A program made the translations under genes and the position numbers. A stretch of 64,000 nt of DNA from Amyloporia xantha (lineage: Eukaryota > Basidiomycota > Agaricomycetes > Polyporales > Adustoporiaceae). The stretch covers positions 434,001-498,000 of the forward strand of contig JAYKKR010000023.1 of assembly GCA_036971615.1 (NCBI GenBank), written 5' to 3'. The notes under the pieces are model-generated. The model was given only the letters and a program-made list of their open reading frames with translations. It searched no databases and was not told the DNA's origin. Below, piece by piece: positions 31,406 through 43,138 of this stretch; position 1 is the stretch's first letter; the number at the start of each line of letters is the position of its first letter.

Positions 31406-33967
31406 TTAGTCATCCTCTGGGTCAACGAGGAAGGCACGGTGATTCTCATGCTCATCATCAGAGCCTCTGCTGCCCTTGCGGCTACTACCACGGCCACCGC
31501 CGACAGCACCGTGCTTCGCAAAGGCACGACTACCATTGATGATTTTGTCAAGCTTGGGTTTACTCAGTTTGACCGCAGACGTGACGTAGTCACGCGTCGT
31601 CTGACCCCACTGCTTCTCCTCAAATGCGGTAGACTTTGTGCTTGTCTCACCAGAGTCGACATTGAGGGTCTTATTGATGACAGCGACGCCTTCCTCGTTG
31701 AAGGTCATACAACCTTCGGCCCAGAGACAGAGAGCACGCTCTAACTGGGACAACACATGAGCTTATAGCAGAATATAAAACTAAATAATACTTACAGCTG
31801 CCGCAGCCAATCCGATTGCACCATAGGGAGGAGGAACAATGTCGGCGTCGGCATCTTCTGCGTCGTCTTCGCCTTCATTGCTGGCGACGTTGGCTGTCCC
31901 GGGATACAGCTCTTTGATCTTTAAGGCACCTCTGATGGCAGTATGATGGGACGCGAGGGTACGAAGAATGAGGACTGATTGGAACAGCCCCCGCCATTCC
32001 TACAACACCAATTATATAAGAAAACAAAAGAAATTATAGGCTGCACACCTTCGGATTCTCGGAAGAGGTATCCCTCCACAAGAATCGACCATCTTCGAGC
32101 ATGTACTGTGCGAATTCCATGCGCTCATCCATGCTGGAGATCTGGTTCGTTTTGAAGATGCTTTCGAGGATCATAAGGCTGGTTGAGCCGAAGCCGGAAC
32201 GCCACTCGCAGAGTCGCTGCAACATCTGTGTGACGGCATCAGTCTTTACAGGTGTATCAGCCAAATGCAAGACATATTACTTACTATACTAACCACGGGA
32301 TCTTCGAGGGGCTGCACCGTGTATCTGACAACAAGCACATCTTTAGGGACATTGACATAAACAGCGTTCCACAAGATTTGGGCAACTTTGATGCTGCGTT
32401 TGTCGCTCCACCCCCACGGATTCCTGAGTGTCTCTCCATGTTTGGAGGCTGTCGGGACAAACTTGCGCCTCCACCGACCGTTATTGTTATAGCCAACAGG
32501 GAGGTCCGAATTCTTGGCACAGCCTTTCGAGCTGTTTGACGATTGTTCAGCTTTGACGACGGCAAGCTCTTTTTCCACCTTGACAACGGCAGGCTGTTTT
32601 TCCGCCTTCAGAGCACGCTAACGGTTGTTCCAGACATCAGTATCAAGCCGAACAGCCAAATTTCATCCGCAAAACGTACCGCTATAGTAGACGACACTTT
32701 GCGTTTCGGCACGGGGGTATCATCAACCATGATGACATCGTCAACCGCGACCGATCCCTATACGAAGAATGTGTAACTCCTGAAATCAAACAACAAGCTT
32801 GGGCTTACCTGGGCCGTATTGCGCTGAGTTTTCGGCATAGGCGTCATATCAATATCGATGATGTCCTTAGTAAAGAGGCCGCATTCATTAGAAGTTCGTA
32901 GAATGACGTGCACAACGAGAAACTTACACTGTGTGTCAGGTGTTTCCCAGGACCCTTAATGGGACTGGACATTGCCACCTCATGCTCAACATCTTCGTTG
33001 TCGCTCAAGAATTCACTAGAGTTGACATCGATGAAGGATTTCTTGCCATCAGGTACCTCGTCAGGATGGTCATCAGACTGAGACTCATCAATAACCTGTT
33101 TCGCTTTCGTTTTGCCTTTAGATTTGCCCTTTGACTGCGATATGGCCGTTGACGACGTGGCGGTGCGAGCGCTGATAGACCCTTTTGGCTGAGAGACCGA
33201 ATCCCAGGAAGAGACAGCCAAGTCCCATTTCTTGATCAAGCTAGACGGCGCAGACGTTTCCGTGTCTCTGGTAGTGCAGAAAGTATGGTAAAAGAGAGTC
33301 GTTTCATTTAGCAGGAGTAGAGTCATCGTTGAGATGATCAGTGTTGTGACCAAGAGAACAAGGAGATATCGATCACGCACTCTGCAGCGCGCTGCTTCTT
33401 GGGTGGCGCGGTTTTCCCACCGTGCTTCGCCTTGCCCTCAGAGTCGGCAGCGGCAGCGACACTGGACGACTGTTGACGAGCTGCATTAATGGCCTGTCGA
33501 GCACTCGGGATCAACTTCTTCTTCTTAGCCGGTGGCTCGTCGACCTCCTCTTCTTCCTCTTGTTCCAATTCAGTGAGTTCAGATCCTAGGTCGACCTTCT
33601 TCGGCGTGCTGGGAGCATCCTCCTCGCTCTCTGAGATAGCAATGCGCTTCTGCTTGCGCCTCTCACCGTTATCTTCCATGACGTTCTGTGAGGCGTAAGT
33701 TCGACGTAGAGGCTGAGAACGCTGACCCGATGTTTTTGTGGGCTTTTTCACCCGCTGGGCTTCGGTCTCTTCGTTGCGAAGAGCCATCTTGTCCTCGAGT
33801 CCAGCAATCCGGCGTGTCTTGGCCACTTGTTTTTCTTCTTCTCTTGTTTTCTTGTCTTCTGCTTCTTGCTTAGCCGCCTCAAGCTGGGCTCTAGTTCGTC
33901 GGGTGCCACGAGCATCCACTTTACCTGGATGCTTTTCGGCGTTCGTGGCACGAGTCTTTGAGACCAT
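31406..33967 (-). CDS. Plavaka partner protein, multi-exon
   Basis: Reading leftwards from Met at 33,967 (MVSKTRATNAEKHPGK), exon 1 is Lys/Glu-rich and ends PPKKQRAAE. Then come exons with SSLIKKWDLAVSSWDS (from about 33,285), IIDIDMTPMPKTQ (32,865), VDDVIMVDDTPVPKRK, and the conserved core RWRRKFVPT...NPWGW (32,617-32,295). The later exons have LQRLCEWRSGFGSTSLMILE (32,232), EWRGLFQSVLILRTLASHHT (32,000) and LERALCLWAEGC. The stop is at 31,406. This protein type accompanies Plavaka transposases in basidiomycetes; its role is not known to me. All joins use GT-AG introns and no stop is needed, so the copy looks intact. Confidence 0.65.
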
Positions 33968-36779
33968 AGCTGCGGTATGAGAGGGCGAGTTGAAGAGAGC
34001 ACAGTGGAGATGGTTGACGTGGAAGGCAAGCACAGAGTAAGGTTCGTTTCAGGTTGAAGTTCAACTTGTTGCTAGCGCGATTGGAGCCAGGCGTCTAAAC
34101 GGAGAACTCTCTTTTCAGGATTTTCTCCGCACATTTTGACTTTTGACTAGTTATGTATGGTGCGCAGGTTTTTTAAATTTATTATCAGGGAATTTATCTG
34201 AATTTTTATCGCTCTAGTAGCTGCTTGACTCGGAATAGCAGAAGTACATTGACTCCAGCGCAATTTTTGTGTCTACACTCATGAATCGAGCCTCTGAGTC
34301 TCGTCCGCCACGCAGAAAACTTCGCTGGCAGTGTAATGCTCCCGGCTGTAACCGTTGGCTTAAGAGCTCTAGTGGACTCAAGAAGCATGTCCGAACGCAG
34401 CATCCACACCTTGTCGCTGAGCTACCGGCGACCGGTCCTCAATCAATTCTCATTCAGTCGCATGGCACTCGCACTCACCGTGACTCTGCTAGGCTTCGCC
34501 AGCCACCTGCACACCAATTGAATGAGCACCATAATGGTGCCGTCCATTCACATGCTCAGCGGATAAGCTCTGAATCGGAGGACAATGTAGGTGTTGATAA
34601 TAACTCTGGGGAGGAGATAGTGGCCGAGGAGGACTCTGACCAGGAGATGGCTGTGGAGGAAGACCCCAGTGAGGAGATGGGTACAGAGGACTCGGAAGAC
34701 GAGGCCAGAGGACTAGATGATGGTCATGCCTCAGACCGAGATATGCCAGAGAATCTGAGTCCGAGTGCAGGTAGGTCTCACAAAATGTTATCAAGGGAAT
34801 CAGACTTACCTGTCTGTCTCTAGATGGAAGGTCATCTCCGAACCTGGACAACTTCGACTTTGCTCAGAATCACGATGAACATTTCGGTGATCATTTGGAC
34901 GGATTTGAAGACGATCAAATGCAACTTGATGACAACATACGTTCGATGCTAGACAACGAAGACGATAACGGTTTACTACCTGACAGCGACGGTGACGAAG
35001 GCAATGCAGATGACGACAATAACGAAGATGATGCGGATGGCGATGAGGCTTATGAAGAAGTACCTCCTCACATTCCCGACAATCATGATCTGTATAATCC
35101 AGATCCCGTGGGCATCACACGGGAATATCATCCGTACATTAATGGTATGTACATCAATCTCTTCAGTGAGTGGTAGTCTCAGAGTTCTACCATCCATCAG
35201 GCAAGCCGTGTGACGAAGACGGCAATTTCTTACCAGATGATGCACTTCCCCCTCCTCGACCTGCCGCCTCACCAAATGACTGGAATCCGTACAAAAACAG
35301 GATCGCATTTGAAACCGCTGAGTTCCTCTACAAGCGTGACCAAATGTCTGGCGGCAATATCAACGTCCTGATGGACCTTTGGGCTGCGACTCTTCTTAAG
35401 TACAGCGACGACCCCCCCTTTGTTAGTAAAGATCACCTATACTCAACAATCGACTCAACATTACTCGGAGACGTCAAGTGGGAGTCGTTCAAAATGAGGT
35501 ACAAGGGTGACCTACCCGATAACGGCGTGCCTCCATGGATGACGGCAGAACATGAAGTCTGGTACCGGGACCCACGTTCAGTCGTGCACAATATGATTGG
35601 TAACCCTGACTTTGAAGGTGAAATCGACTTTGGACCATTATGAGAGTTCGTTGATGGAAATCGTATACTCAAGAATTTCATGGGTGGTGACTGGGCATGG
35701 AAGCAAGCGGTACTTTTATTCTTGTCCTGCCGTGAACAGTGTTGCTCATGGTTTTGTAGGATATCATCGCCCAAGATCCGAGCACACATGGATCGGCGTT
35801 TGTTCTGATCATACTGGGAAGCGACAAAACGACGGTCTCAGTTGCCACCGGCCAGACGGAGTATTACCCGCTCTACATAGGTATCGGGAACACGCACAAC
35901 AATGTCCGTCGAGCACATCGCAACGCTGTCGCTCTACTTGGATTCTTGGCCATCCCCAAAAGTAAGTGCTAGTATGCTTTTGTCTGGGGGTCTGTCTGAT
36001 GGGAATACATGTAGCGGATAGACATTACAAAAATGATCCCAAGTTCCGCAAATTTTGCCGACAGCTCTTTCACTCCTCCTTATCAAGAATTCTGATGTCA
36101 CTCAAGAGGGGCATGACAACACCCGAAGTTGTTCGTTGCGCCGACGGCTATTTTCGTCGAGTCCTATACGGACTTGGGCCTTATATTGCAGATTATCCTG
36201 AACAGGCGCTTCTTGCATGCATAGTACAAGGATGGTGCGCTAGGTATGTGATAGTCTTTTGTGTTCTTGGTCTTCCTCTGCTCATAGGAGCTGTCTTTCA
36301 GATGTACTGCAAGGAATAATGATCTTGATGGCCCCGGCGCAGGGCGCCGGTCCCGTGCACATATGGATATCCTTGTAGAAGAATACGAACTAGGGACTCT
36401 ATGGGAAGAATACGGCATTGTCGGTGACATTGTGGTAAGCGTACATTCTCCATTTAGTTCTTTATTTTTCGTTGCATTTCTTTGTCTCTCAATTTGAACG
36501 TATGCTGCACTGATGTTCACAAGCATCTCAACCTTCCCCTGACCCCCGTCTCGCCCACAAGCTTGTCACCAAATTACTTCCCCGATATTGCCGGAACAAT
36601 GACGTCTTACATTGCGGATGCGCTTTCCGCAAATGTAAGCTTTTGTCTTCTGTACGCCGTTGCGGGTGTGCTGGTGGTGTCGTCTCAGGATTGGCCCTCC
36701 ACCTCCAGCATCTGCTTCGCCCGAATCGCGGCAAACGGCTCTCCCCCTGCACACTGGTTCTCCGACCATCCACCAGCAT

Positions 36780-39700
36780 CGCGCAGTGGCACTTCTGCAC
36801 GTCGACCATTTGTACATTAAAGAATATCAAAGATGCCAGCCCTTTCTTGCACCCTGTTGGCCCTGTAGCTTTAAACGTCCCTCACTACCCTTCGATCGTC
36901 AAGCATCCAATCTTCTCGACGGTCGATCGCAAGATGGCCTCCTCAAACCCTTCGAAGCCCGATCCGAACACCCATGCTTGCTTCACTTCTCCCCTCTCGC
37001 TTGTTTCTCGTCGATCGAAGGACCCTCGCCCGTCAGTCCAATCGTGCTAACACTGGCCCTTGTCCATCCCTCCTACTGTATGCGCCGTCCGTCCTTCCTT
37101 CTCTCGTTGCTCTCCGGTGCGCGCCTCCTCACATCCGACTCCGCTGTTGTCCACTAGTTCCCTGCGCACGACGCGCGCGTTCATCTCACGCTAAGCGGGC
37201 CAAAACTGAACGCGAAGAACACCCGCGAAGTGCTCTTGTTCTGCTCTCCTAACGGCTCGAGGCTCTCTAGCAGGGCGTTTCAGAGAGCGCAAGCAGGTAA
37301 GCACGATTGTATTCGCATGTGCACTCAGTCTAGCTACACTCACTACCATAGAGCTCCTCTCCCCTTGATCCTCGCCTCCCAACAGCCTCTGATAGCGCGC
37401 CCGTCACTCTTTATACATGCCTACAGCCGTCCGCTTCCCGTAGGTACCCCCCCATGACAACACGCATGACGAATGCAGCTGGTCCCATGCGCCGTATACT
37501 CAAGATATGCTTCGCCTGCTGCCCGATCGTCTGTTACTGCGAGCGCCAACCTCTTGCGTAGTCAATCACAACAGGGTGTGGGGAGAATCCTCGCACCTCT
37601 ATTGCGCGCGGGCATCTGTTATAGCGCCGCGCTGCCAGTCATCTCTCAGACATCGGGATGCGCCGCATGTGCGTCAGTCACTTATACTCGATCACCGACG
37701 GGAGCGAGCAGCGATGCGAACAGTGAGCTCGTCCATCGCCGTTCGTCATCTTCGCTACCTTCTCACAGCGCAGCGCTCACGCATCCGTCGGCTGCTCACG
37801 CAATTCGTCCCTCCTGCGCCGAGTAGTAAGTCTCTCTCCGCCCATTCCTCCGCGTCATCTGACGATGCCAACAGCGCCGGACGACTACCTGCGAGGCACA
37901 GCCAACATAGCCAACCTTTTCCCCCACCTTAAGCGAAGCACCGTCTCCGCCGTCCGCTCCTCCTGTGTCCACTCTGAACCCGCCGGACGTTCCCCATCCG
38001 CCCGTCCGCTCTGCGCGCATCCACCGTCGAGCCTCTACAAGTGGACACGGGGGTGCTACTCTACGAAATGTACGCGATCCCATGACTACGGACAGCGCCA
38101 TCGCCAGCCCAGCGCGATGTACGATGCTAAGTATGCACGCCGCTCCCGCGCCGTCACTATGGGAGCGAACGCTCACGGCCACTTCCGACAACATCATCCC
38201 TGAGCTCCCTCTCGCGCCCGGCCCGCTACTCAGCACAAGAAGCCCCTCCCCCTTCTCTACAGTGTTTCCTCATACGCCTACCGGTGATGCCATGTGGGCA
38301 CCTTCCTCTCGCATGCTGGGATGCGCTCCAGTGCGTCGGTTTTTGATGCGGGAGCGAGCAGCAGCTGTCTATCACTACTCCTACAGCCGGCCCTCTGCTA
38401 TGCTGATCGGCAAGTCCGTCTCTTCTCGTCTTCCTCCCCGCCGTCTGTTGTCATCAAGAGCGCTCGACGAGCGCGTGCCAAGGCACGTCCAATCCTGTCA
38501 ATGCGCCGGACGTCCCCCGTCCGCTTTGCCGGCATCCGTCGTCCTACGCTGTACAAGCGGGGGCGCAGTGCTGCTACTCTAGGTACGAGATCCCAAAGAC
38601 TATGGACACGCTGGCGTGGGCCCAGCGCGATGCACGACACTAAGTACGTACGCCGCTCCTGCGCCGTAAATATGAGAGCGAACGCTCACGGCCACTTCTG
38701 ACAACATCATCCCCGACCTCCCTCTCGCGCCCAGCCCGCTACGCCCCCAGGAAGCCCTCCATCGTCCGTTCGCCAACTTGCTCATCCGCTAAATTCATCC
38801 CCGACCGTCCATTTCGTCTGCATCCATGATTCACCCACTCCTTGAATACACAAGCAGGCCCTGTTATGGAAGCATCCGCAGCTAGACAACGGTGTGCAGA
38901 CGAGGGCGCACTCGGCAGACGGACGGCGACACTAGGTATGTACGAACCTCGCTGGTGCTATGGTAATGCCGACGGGTTCATCGCTGATGTTCGTCTGATC
39001 TTCACTAATTGCGCTCTGTTCAATTATCCCGACCACCCCATCACAGCTATGGGCAACTTGAAGCGGGCTGAGGCTGTCTTCAACAAGCAGATTGAACAGA
39101 TGCCGCCACCGGAGGAGGTAAAAGCATACTTGTTATTGTGCTTCAACGATCACTTATCAAATGTTGTAGCAGAAAGCCCCCACCGTCAAGAAGATAGCCA
39201 CACCTCCGCCGCCTAAGAGGCAGGCACCTGCTCAACGACCGTCGACAACTGTGCCCGTCATTTGTCGCTCTGAGGAGACGCCTCAGGGTGGAAGGCCCAA
39301 GCGCAAGATCCATCCACCGCCTCCAAAGGACCTTCCTTGTGAAGCTCCAAAGAAGGCGAGGAAGGCGAAGGCGCCGAAGAACGACATTTACGCGGAGCAA
39401 TTCAAGTACTATGACAAGATCTTGAAGGATCTTCATAAGAAGAACCTCTATAACATCTCGCATCCATTCTATGAGCCGGTTGGTAAGTATCGAGTCTCCA
39501 GCGCGTGCGAAGCCGGCCACTGATTATTCCTTGTTAGACTAGGTCATGCTTGACATCCCTCAGTATCCGAAGATGATCAAGAAGCCCATGGACCTCTCGA
39601 CCATCAGGCGAAAGCTTGCCGATGGTGAGTATACGTTGCCCGACAAGTTTCGGGAAGACAACAAGTTGATGGTTCGCACCTCGTTGACCTTCAACCCTCC

Positions 39701-40385
39701 GAAGGACCCAGTGCATGAGGCAGGCAAAGAACTGGACAAAGTCTTCAATGAGAAGTGGGCGCAGGTGCCTCCGTTGCACTCACAAGACGCGTCGGACGAT
39801 GAGGACGATGAGGAGGACGAGGATAGCGATGATGAGCGTGCACGTGAGTTCTCCTTTTTTCACAATTGTCCTCACAAATAAGATATTTAGCAGAGCTTGT
39901 AGGCATGACTGCGAACATGGAGAACCAGATTCAGAACATGAAGACCAATCTTGACTCGCTCAAGCGCAAGGCAAAGTTAGAGAAGGAGAAGAAGAAAGAA
40001 AAGAATGTCACTCCACCCGTAGCAAGTATATCGAATGCGCCACCCAAGTAACTAAAGGCTGCAGCGAATGGTCGCAAGAAGGGCAAGAGAGTCGTCAGTG
40101 ATGATGATGTACTCACGTTTGAGCAGAAGAAGGATTACAGTGACACAGTCGGCAGACGGGAAATCTGAGACGTGAGTAATGTCTGATTCTCAGTGATGCA
40201 TCCTTCTCAAAGTAGGCTGTCCTTCAATAGAGGACGGAGGAGATCGAATTGGAGATCGATCAGCTCCCAGAGAGCATGTCGATGAAACTGTAGTACTTTG
40301 TCATCTGGCGCATACGAGCAATTGTGACCAAGCGACCTTGGACTGGCCAGGGTGCGGGTACAGGAGGCAAGACTTGAAAGCCGTA
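36780..40385 (+). pseudogene. Captured BET (Bdf1-like) double-bromodomain gene inside the Plavaka intron
   Basis: In order: the start of bromodomain 1 (FCTSTICTLKNIKDASPF...NVPHYPSIVKHP, to about 36,970), about 1.9 kb of unrelated DNA, and the end of bromodomain 1 (FIADVRLIFTNCALFNYPDHP, 38,968-39,030). Then come a Lys/Pro-rich linker, the start of bromodomain 2 (YYDKILKDLHKK) and its core (IPQYPKMIKKPMDLSTI, from 39,556). An acidic tail (to 39,842), a coiled stretch with MENQIQNMKTN, then SDDDVLTFEQKKD and the NET-domain piece EEIELEIDQLPESM (40,230-40,270) complete it. Stops (40,049; 40,291) and frame changes show decay. BET proteins bind acetylated histones. Intron positions persist, so it was copied at the DNA level. 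No role for the transposon is evident. Confidence 0.8.
36975..38935. repeat. Insert within captured bromodomain 1, with ~520-bp degenerate duplication
   Basis: No gene is recognised here. Two related blocks (about 37,985-38,245 and 38,505-38,755) share gagcgaacgctcacggccacttc and flanking sequence. 37,000-37,950 is C-rich and non-coding as far as I can see. Confidence 0.5.
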
Positions 40386-40433
40386 TGTCTCTACCATACT
40401 GTTTCGGCACCCGTTCACCTCATTTACTGTAGG

Positions 40434-40870
40434 CAAACATACTAATAGATGACCAAATGACCCCTCACCTAGCCGGATTTGGTCTGTCCGGTATCAGGCA
40501 CGATCCAGACTTGAACATGGCGGATACAGCCCACCTCAGCAACGTGCGTTCGCAAGCACCTGAGCTTCTCAACCCTGAGTCTGTCGGACTAGTTGACCTG
40601 CATCCGACTCCCGCTACTGACGTATATGCCATGTCCATGGTGATATGGGAGGTCAGCACGCTGTCCAAGCTCTTGTGTTGCTCGTGACTGAACAGTTTCA
40701 TGAAGGTTCGCACAGGACTTTGGCCCGAATTGCATAATAACACAGCGTTGCCCAACAATCGCAACCGCTTCACGGTGTCAAGCCGAGACATGGCTCTGAG
40801 CAGAATCTGACTTGTGTACAAGTCTTGTACTTTGACCGTCCTACAATGTTCTTCGGTTGCCCACAATGCT
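40434..40870 (+). pseudogene. Captured protein kinase domain fragment
   Basis: After an acceptor (actgtag) the frame reads ANILIDDQMTPHLAGFGLSG, covering kinase subdomains VI-VII. It continues with RSQAPELLNPESV (subdomain VIII, APE motif) and DVYAMSMVIWE (subdomain IX), as in fungal TKL-type kinases. The DFG aspartate is Gly (AGFG), so the metal ligand is lost. Beyond a probable intron (40,653-40,696) only traces such as FDRPTM remain. The ATP-binding lobe is missing. It lies just downstream of the BET copy and upstream of Plavaka exon 7. Confidence 0.75.
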
Positions 40871-43138
40871 TGGAATTTCAATACGATCTTCAATCTTTTT
40901 CTCTCTTCAACTGCTTGTTGTCTTCCGTCTATCATTCTGAGTACTGACTTCTATCTGGAATTTACAGCCGTTCACCAATGATTTCCCCCGAGCCGACATC
41001 CACGAAATGCTATCGCCCGACATTCTTCACCAGCTCATCAAAGGGACATTCAAGGATCATTTAGTAGATTGGGTCGAGCAATACCTTATATTGAAGCATG
41101 GAAATGCAAAAGCTCAAGAGATTCTGGCTGATATCGACAGACGGTAACTTGAAGTGCAGGATCTGTAAGAGCCATTCAAGCAGCTGATTGATTTACCACA
41201 GACTTGCTGTCGTTCCTGCCTTCTCAGGCTTGCGTCGCTTTCCCGAAGGCCGGGGCTTCAAGCAATGGACCGGGGACGACTCCAAGGCACTTATGAAGGT
41301 ACGGTGTCCTGATTATTCTGTGGAATTTTAGTTTATATCTACCTTCATGTAGATCTACCTCCCCGCAATCGCTGGACATGTTCCACGCGACATGGTACAC
41401 GCAATTCACGCGTTTCTTGAGTTCTGTTATATCGCCAGACGGGACGTTCATACCATGCAAAGTCTGGATGCCCTCGACAATGCTTTGAACCGCTTCCATC
41501 AGTATCGTTCAGTCTTTGAGTTACACGGGGTTCGTATAAATGGATTCTGCCTTCCACGTCAACATTCCCTACGCCATTACCGTTTTCTCATTTGGGAGTT
41601 TGGTGCTCCGAATGGTTTATGTTCGTCAATCACCGAGTCGAAACACATTAAGGCTGTTAAGGAGCCCTGGCGACGTTCAAGTCGTTACAAAGCACTTGGT
41701 CAGATGCTTCTGACAAATCAACGGCTCGACAAAATAGCTGCATCCCGTGTAGACTTCACGAGTCATGGGATGCTGCGGGAACCGCTCTTAGTGGCGATAT
41801 ACCGAGCGCTCTGTAAGTTGGTCACTTTTTAGCTACAACAGATATGCTTACCCAAGATTCTTCACTTAGACCCGGACAACGATGATGCAGAACAAGACGG
41901 GAATCTTTACATCAATGCAAATGAGAATGAGAATGCGAATGCAAACAGGAACTCAAATGCAAACCGAAATGCGAAAGGCAACACGACAGCGGCTGCCGGA
42001 GACCCTGATGAAGATGATGGAGCTTTATCAGGACCGACCGTTGTAGGGTATATTTCCATGGCGGTTACCATTCGTAAGCCCATCTCAGTCTATGAACTAC
42101 CTATCTAATGTATGCTAATGTCAACGTGTAGAGCGGCGTCATTCACGAACGGTCAGCGGCATTGCAGCCGAAATTAAGCAACCGCGATTATCTCAATGCA
42201 TACGGCGGTTTTTGTTCAACCAATTGATGCCTAACAGCATCATCCCGGGCTCCGAGATAGCTCTCGATCAGTGTCCAGTATTGGATGAGTTCGAAAGGAT
42301 CAATGTACACTATTCTGCCGCTGCCGTTTATTTCGCCCCTAGTGACCCTAGCGGTGTTGGTGGCATGCACCGTGAGCACCTTCGGGCCACACCGCAATGG
42401 TTCAAGGGTCCACCTTGCTTTGATTGCGCGATCCTCAAACAAGATCTCGAGGGCGATGACATACCGGTTGGCAACATTCATGTTGTCCGCATTCTTCTTT
42501 TTTTCTCTTTCCGGTATCGAGGTACCCAATACAGATGCGCATTAGTCCGACCCTTCAACTGTGTAGGAAACCAGCCAGATGAGGACACAGGAATGTGGGT
42601 TGTAACTCCAGCTTGTAATGCTGATCGTTCCGCAAGGATATGTGTCATTCCTCTTGATTACATTGTACGAGCGGCGCACTTGATTCCTGTTTTCGGAACC
42701 ACACAAGTGCCATACAATATGTCTTACTTTCATTCCTTGAACGCTTTTCGTACTTACTATGTAAATAGGTTTGCAGACCACCACATGTTTGAAATCTTAG
42801 GGTAGCTTGTTGTACAGACGTGGCTTATAACGACTTTGACATGGACCGTCTTTCCCTGCTTTTGTCGGATTTTGCCTTTGTTCTATTTCTGAACTTATGA
42901 AAAATTGGGTTTCTGGTCTTTTCAGCACTTTGTCCTCTTGTTGTCGATTAATTTCCACTTAGATATCCGAATGACTTTGAAGTTATATTGTCAATGTATT
43001 TTTAAGGCTGAAAGTAAAATAAGTCCGTCATAAGCACATTAAGACCTAATAAGGTAGATTTGAGAATTGCTGATGAAGGGTGTTCGCTGTTGAAACCACA
43101 GTCAATCAACCTCTCCACCAATGTCAAGGTTGGCCCAC

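Larger units (their letters stand above)
34281..42805 (+). pseudogene. Plavaka transposase, eleven exons, one nonsense codon
   Basis: Exon 1 (34,281-34,770) starts with a C2H2 finger (CNAPGC...HVRTQH) and an acidic tail. Exon 2 is 34,824-35,144. Exon 3 (35,177-35,709) has the FETAEFLYKRDQMS and PPWMTAEHEVWYRDPR blocks. Exon 4 (35,760-35,961) has LGSDKTTVSVATGQ. Exon 5 (36,015-36,243) has YGLGPYIADYPEQ. Exon 6 (36,302-36,434) is followed by an intron of 4.5 kb. Exon 7 (40,968-41,143) begins [13 protein letters not shown]. Exons 8-11 run to 42,805 with GRGFKQWTGDDSKALMK, FGAPNGLCSSITESKH and YYVNRFADHH. Exon 10 has an Asn-Ala run. An in-frame TGA at 35,641-35,643 falls where Arg is expected (CGA to TGA). 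Otherwise all exons are open, so it is one mutation from intact. Confidence 0.85.
30145..43075. mobile_element. Plavaka DNA transposon inserted in a KDZ transposase intron
   Basis: This 12,931-bp element has inverted ends beginning CATCAGCAA and then about 40 bp at roughly three-quarters identity (left TCAAATCTGTCTTATT; right TCAAATCTACCTTATT, reversed). It is flanked by aa on both sides, a possible 2-bp target duplication. It carries the Plavaka transposase (+) and the partner gene (-), divergently arranged about 310 bp apart. The site lies inside a KDZ intron (donor gtgggcc at 43,138, acceptor ttgttag at 30,139), so the host coding frame is spared. 30,145-31,405 and 42,806-43,075 are non-coding; the first is AT-rich with small tandem repeats. 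Confidence 0.85.

Noticed and set aside
36435..36790. Exon continuing the Plavaka transposase directly after 36,434
   Set aside because: The family sequence after GDIV is [10 protein letters not shown], found only at 40,968; the intervening frames do not match.
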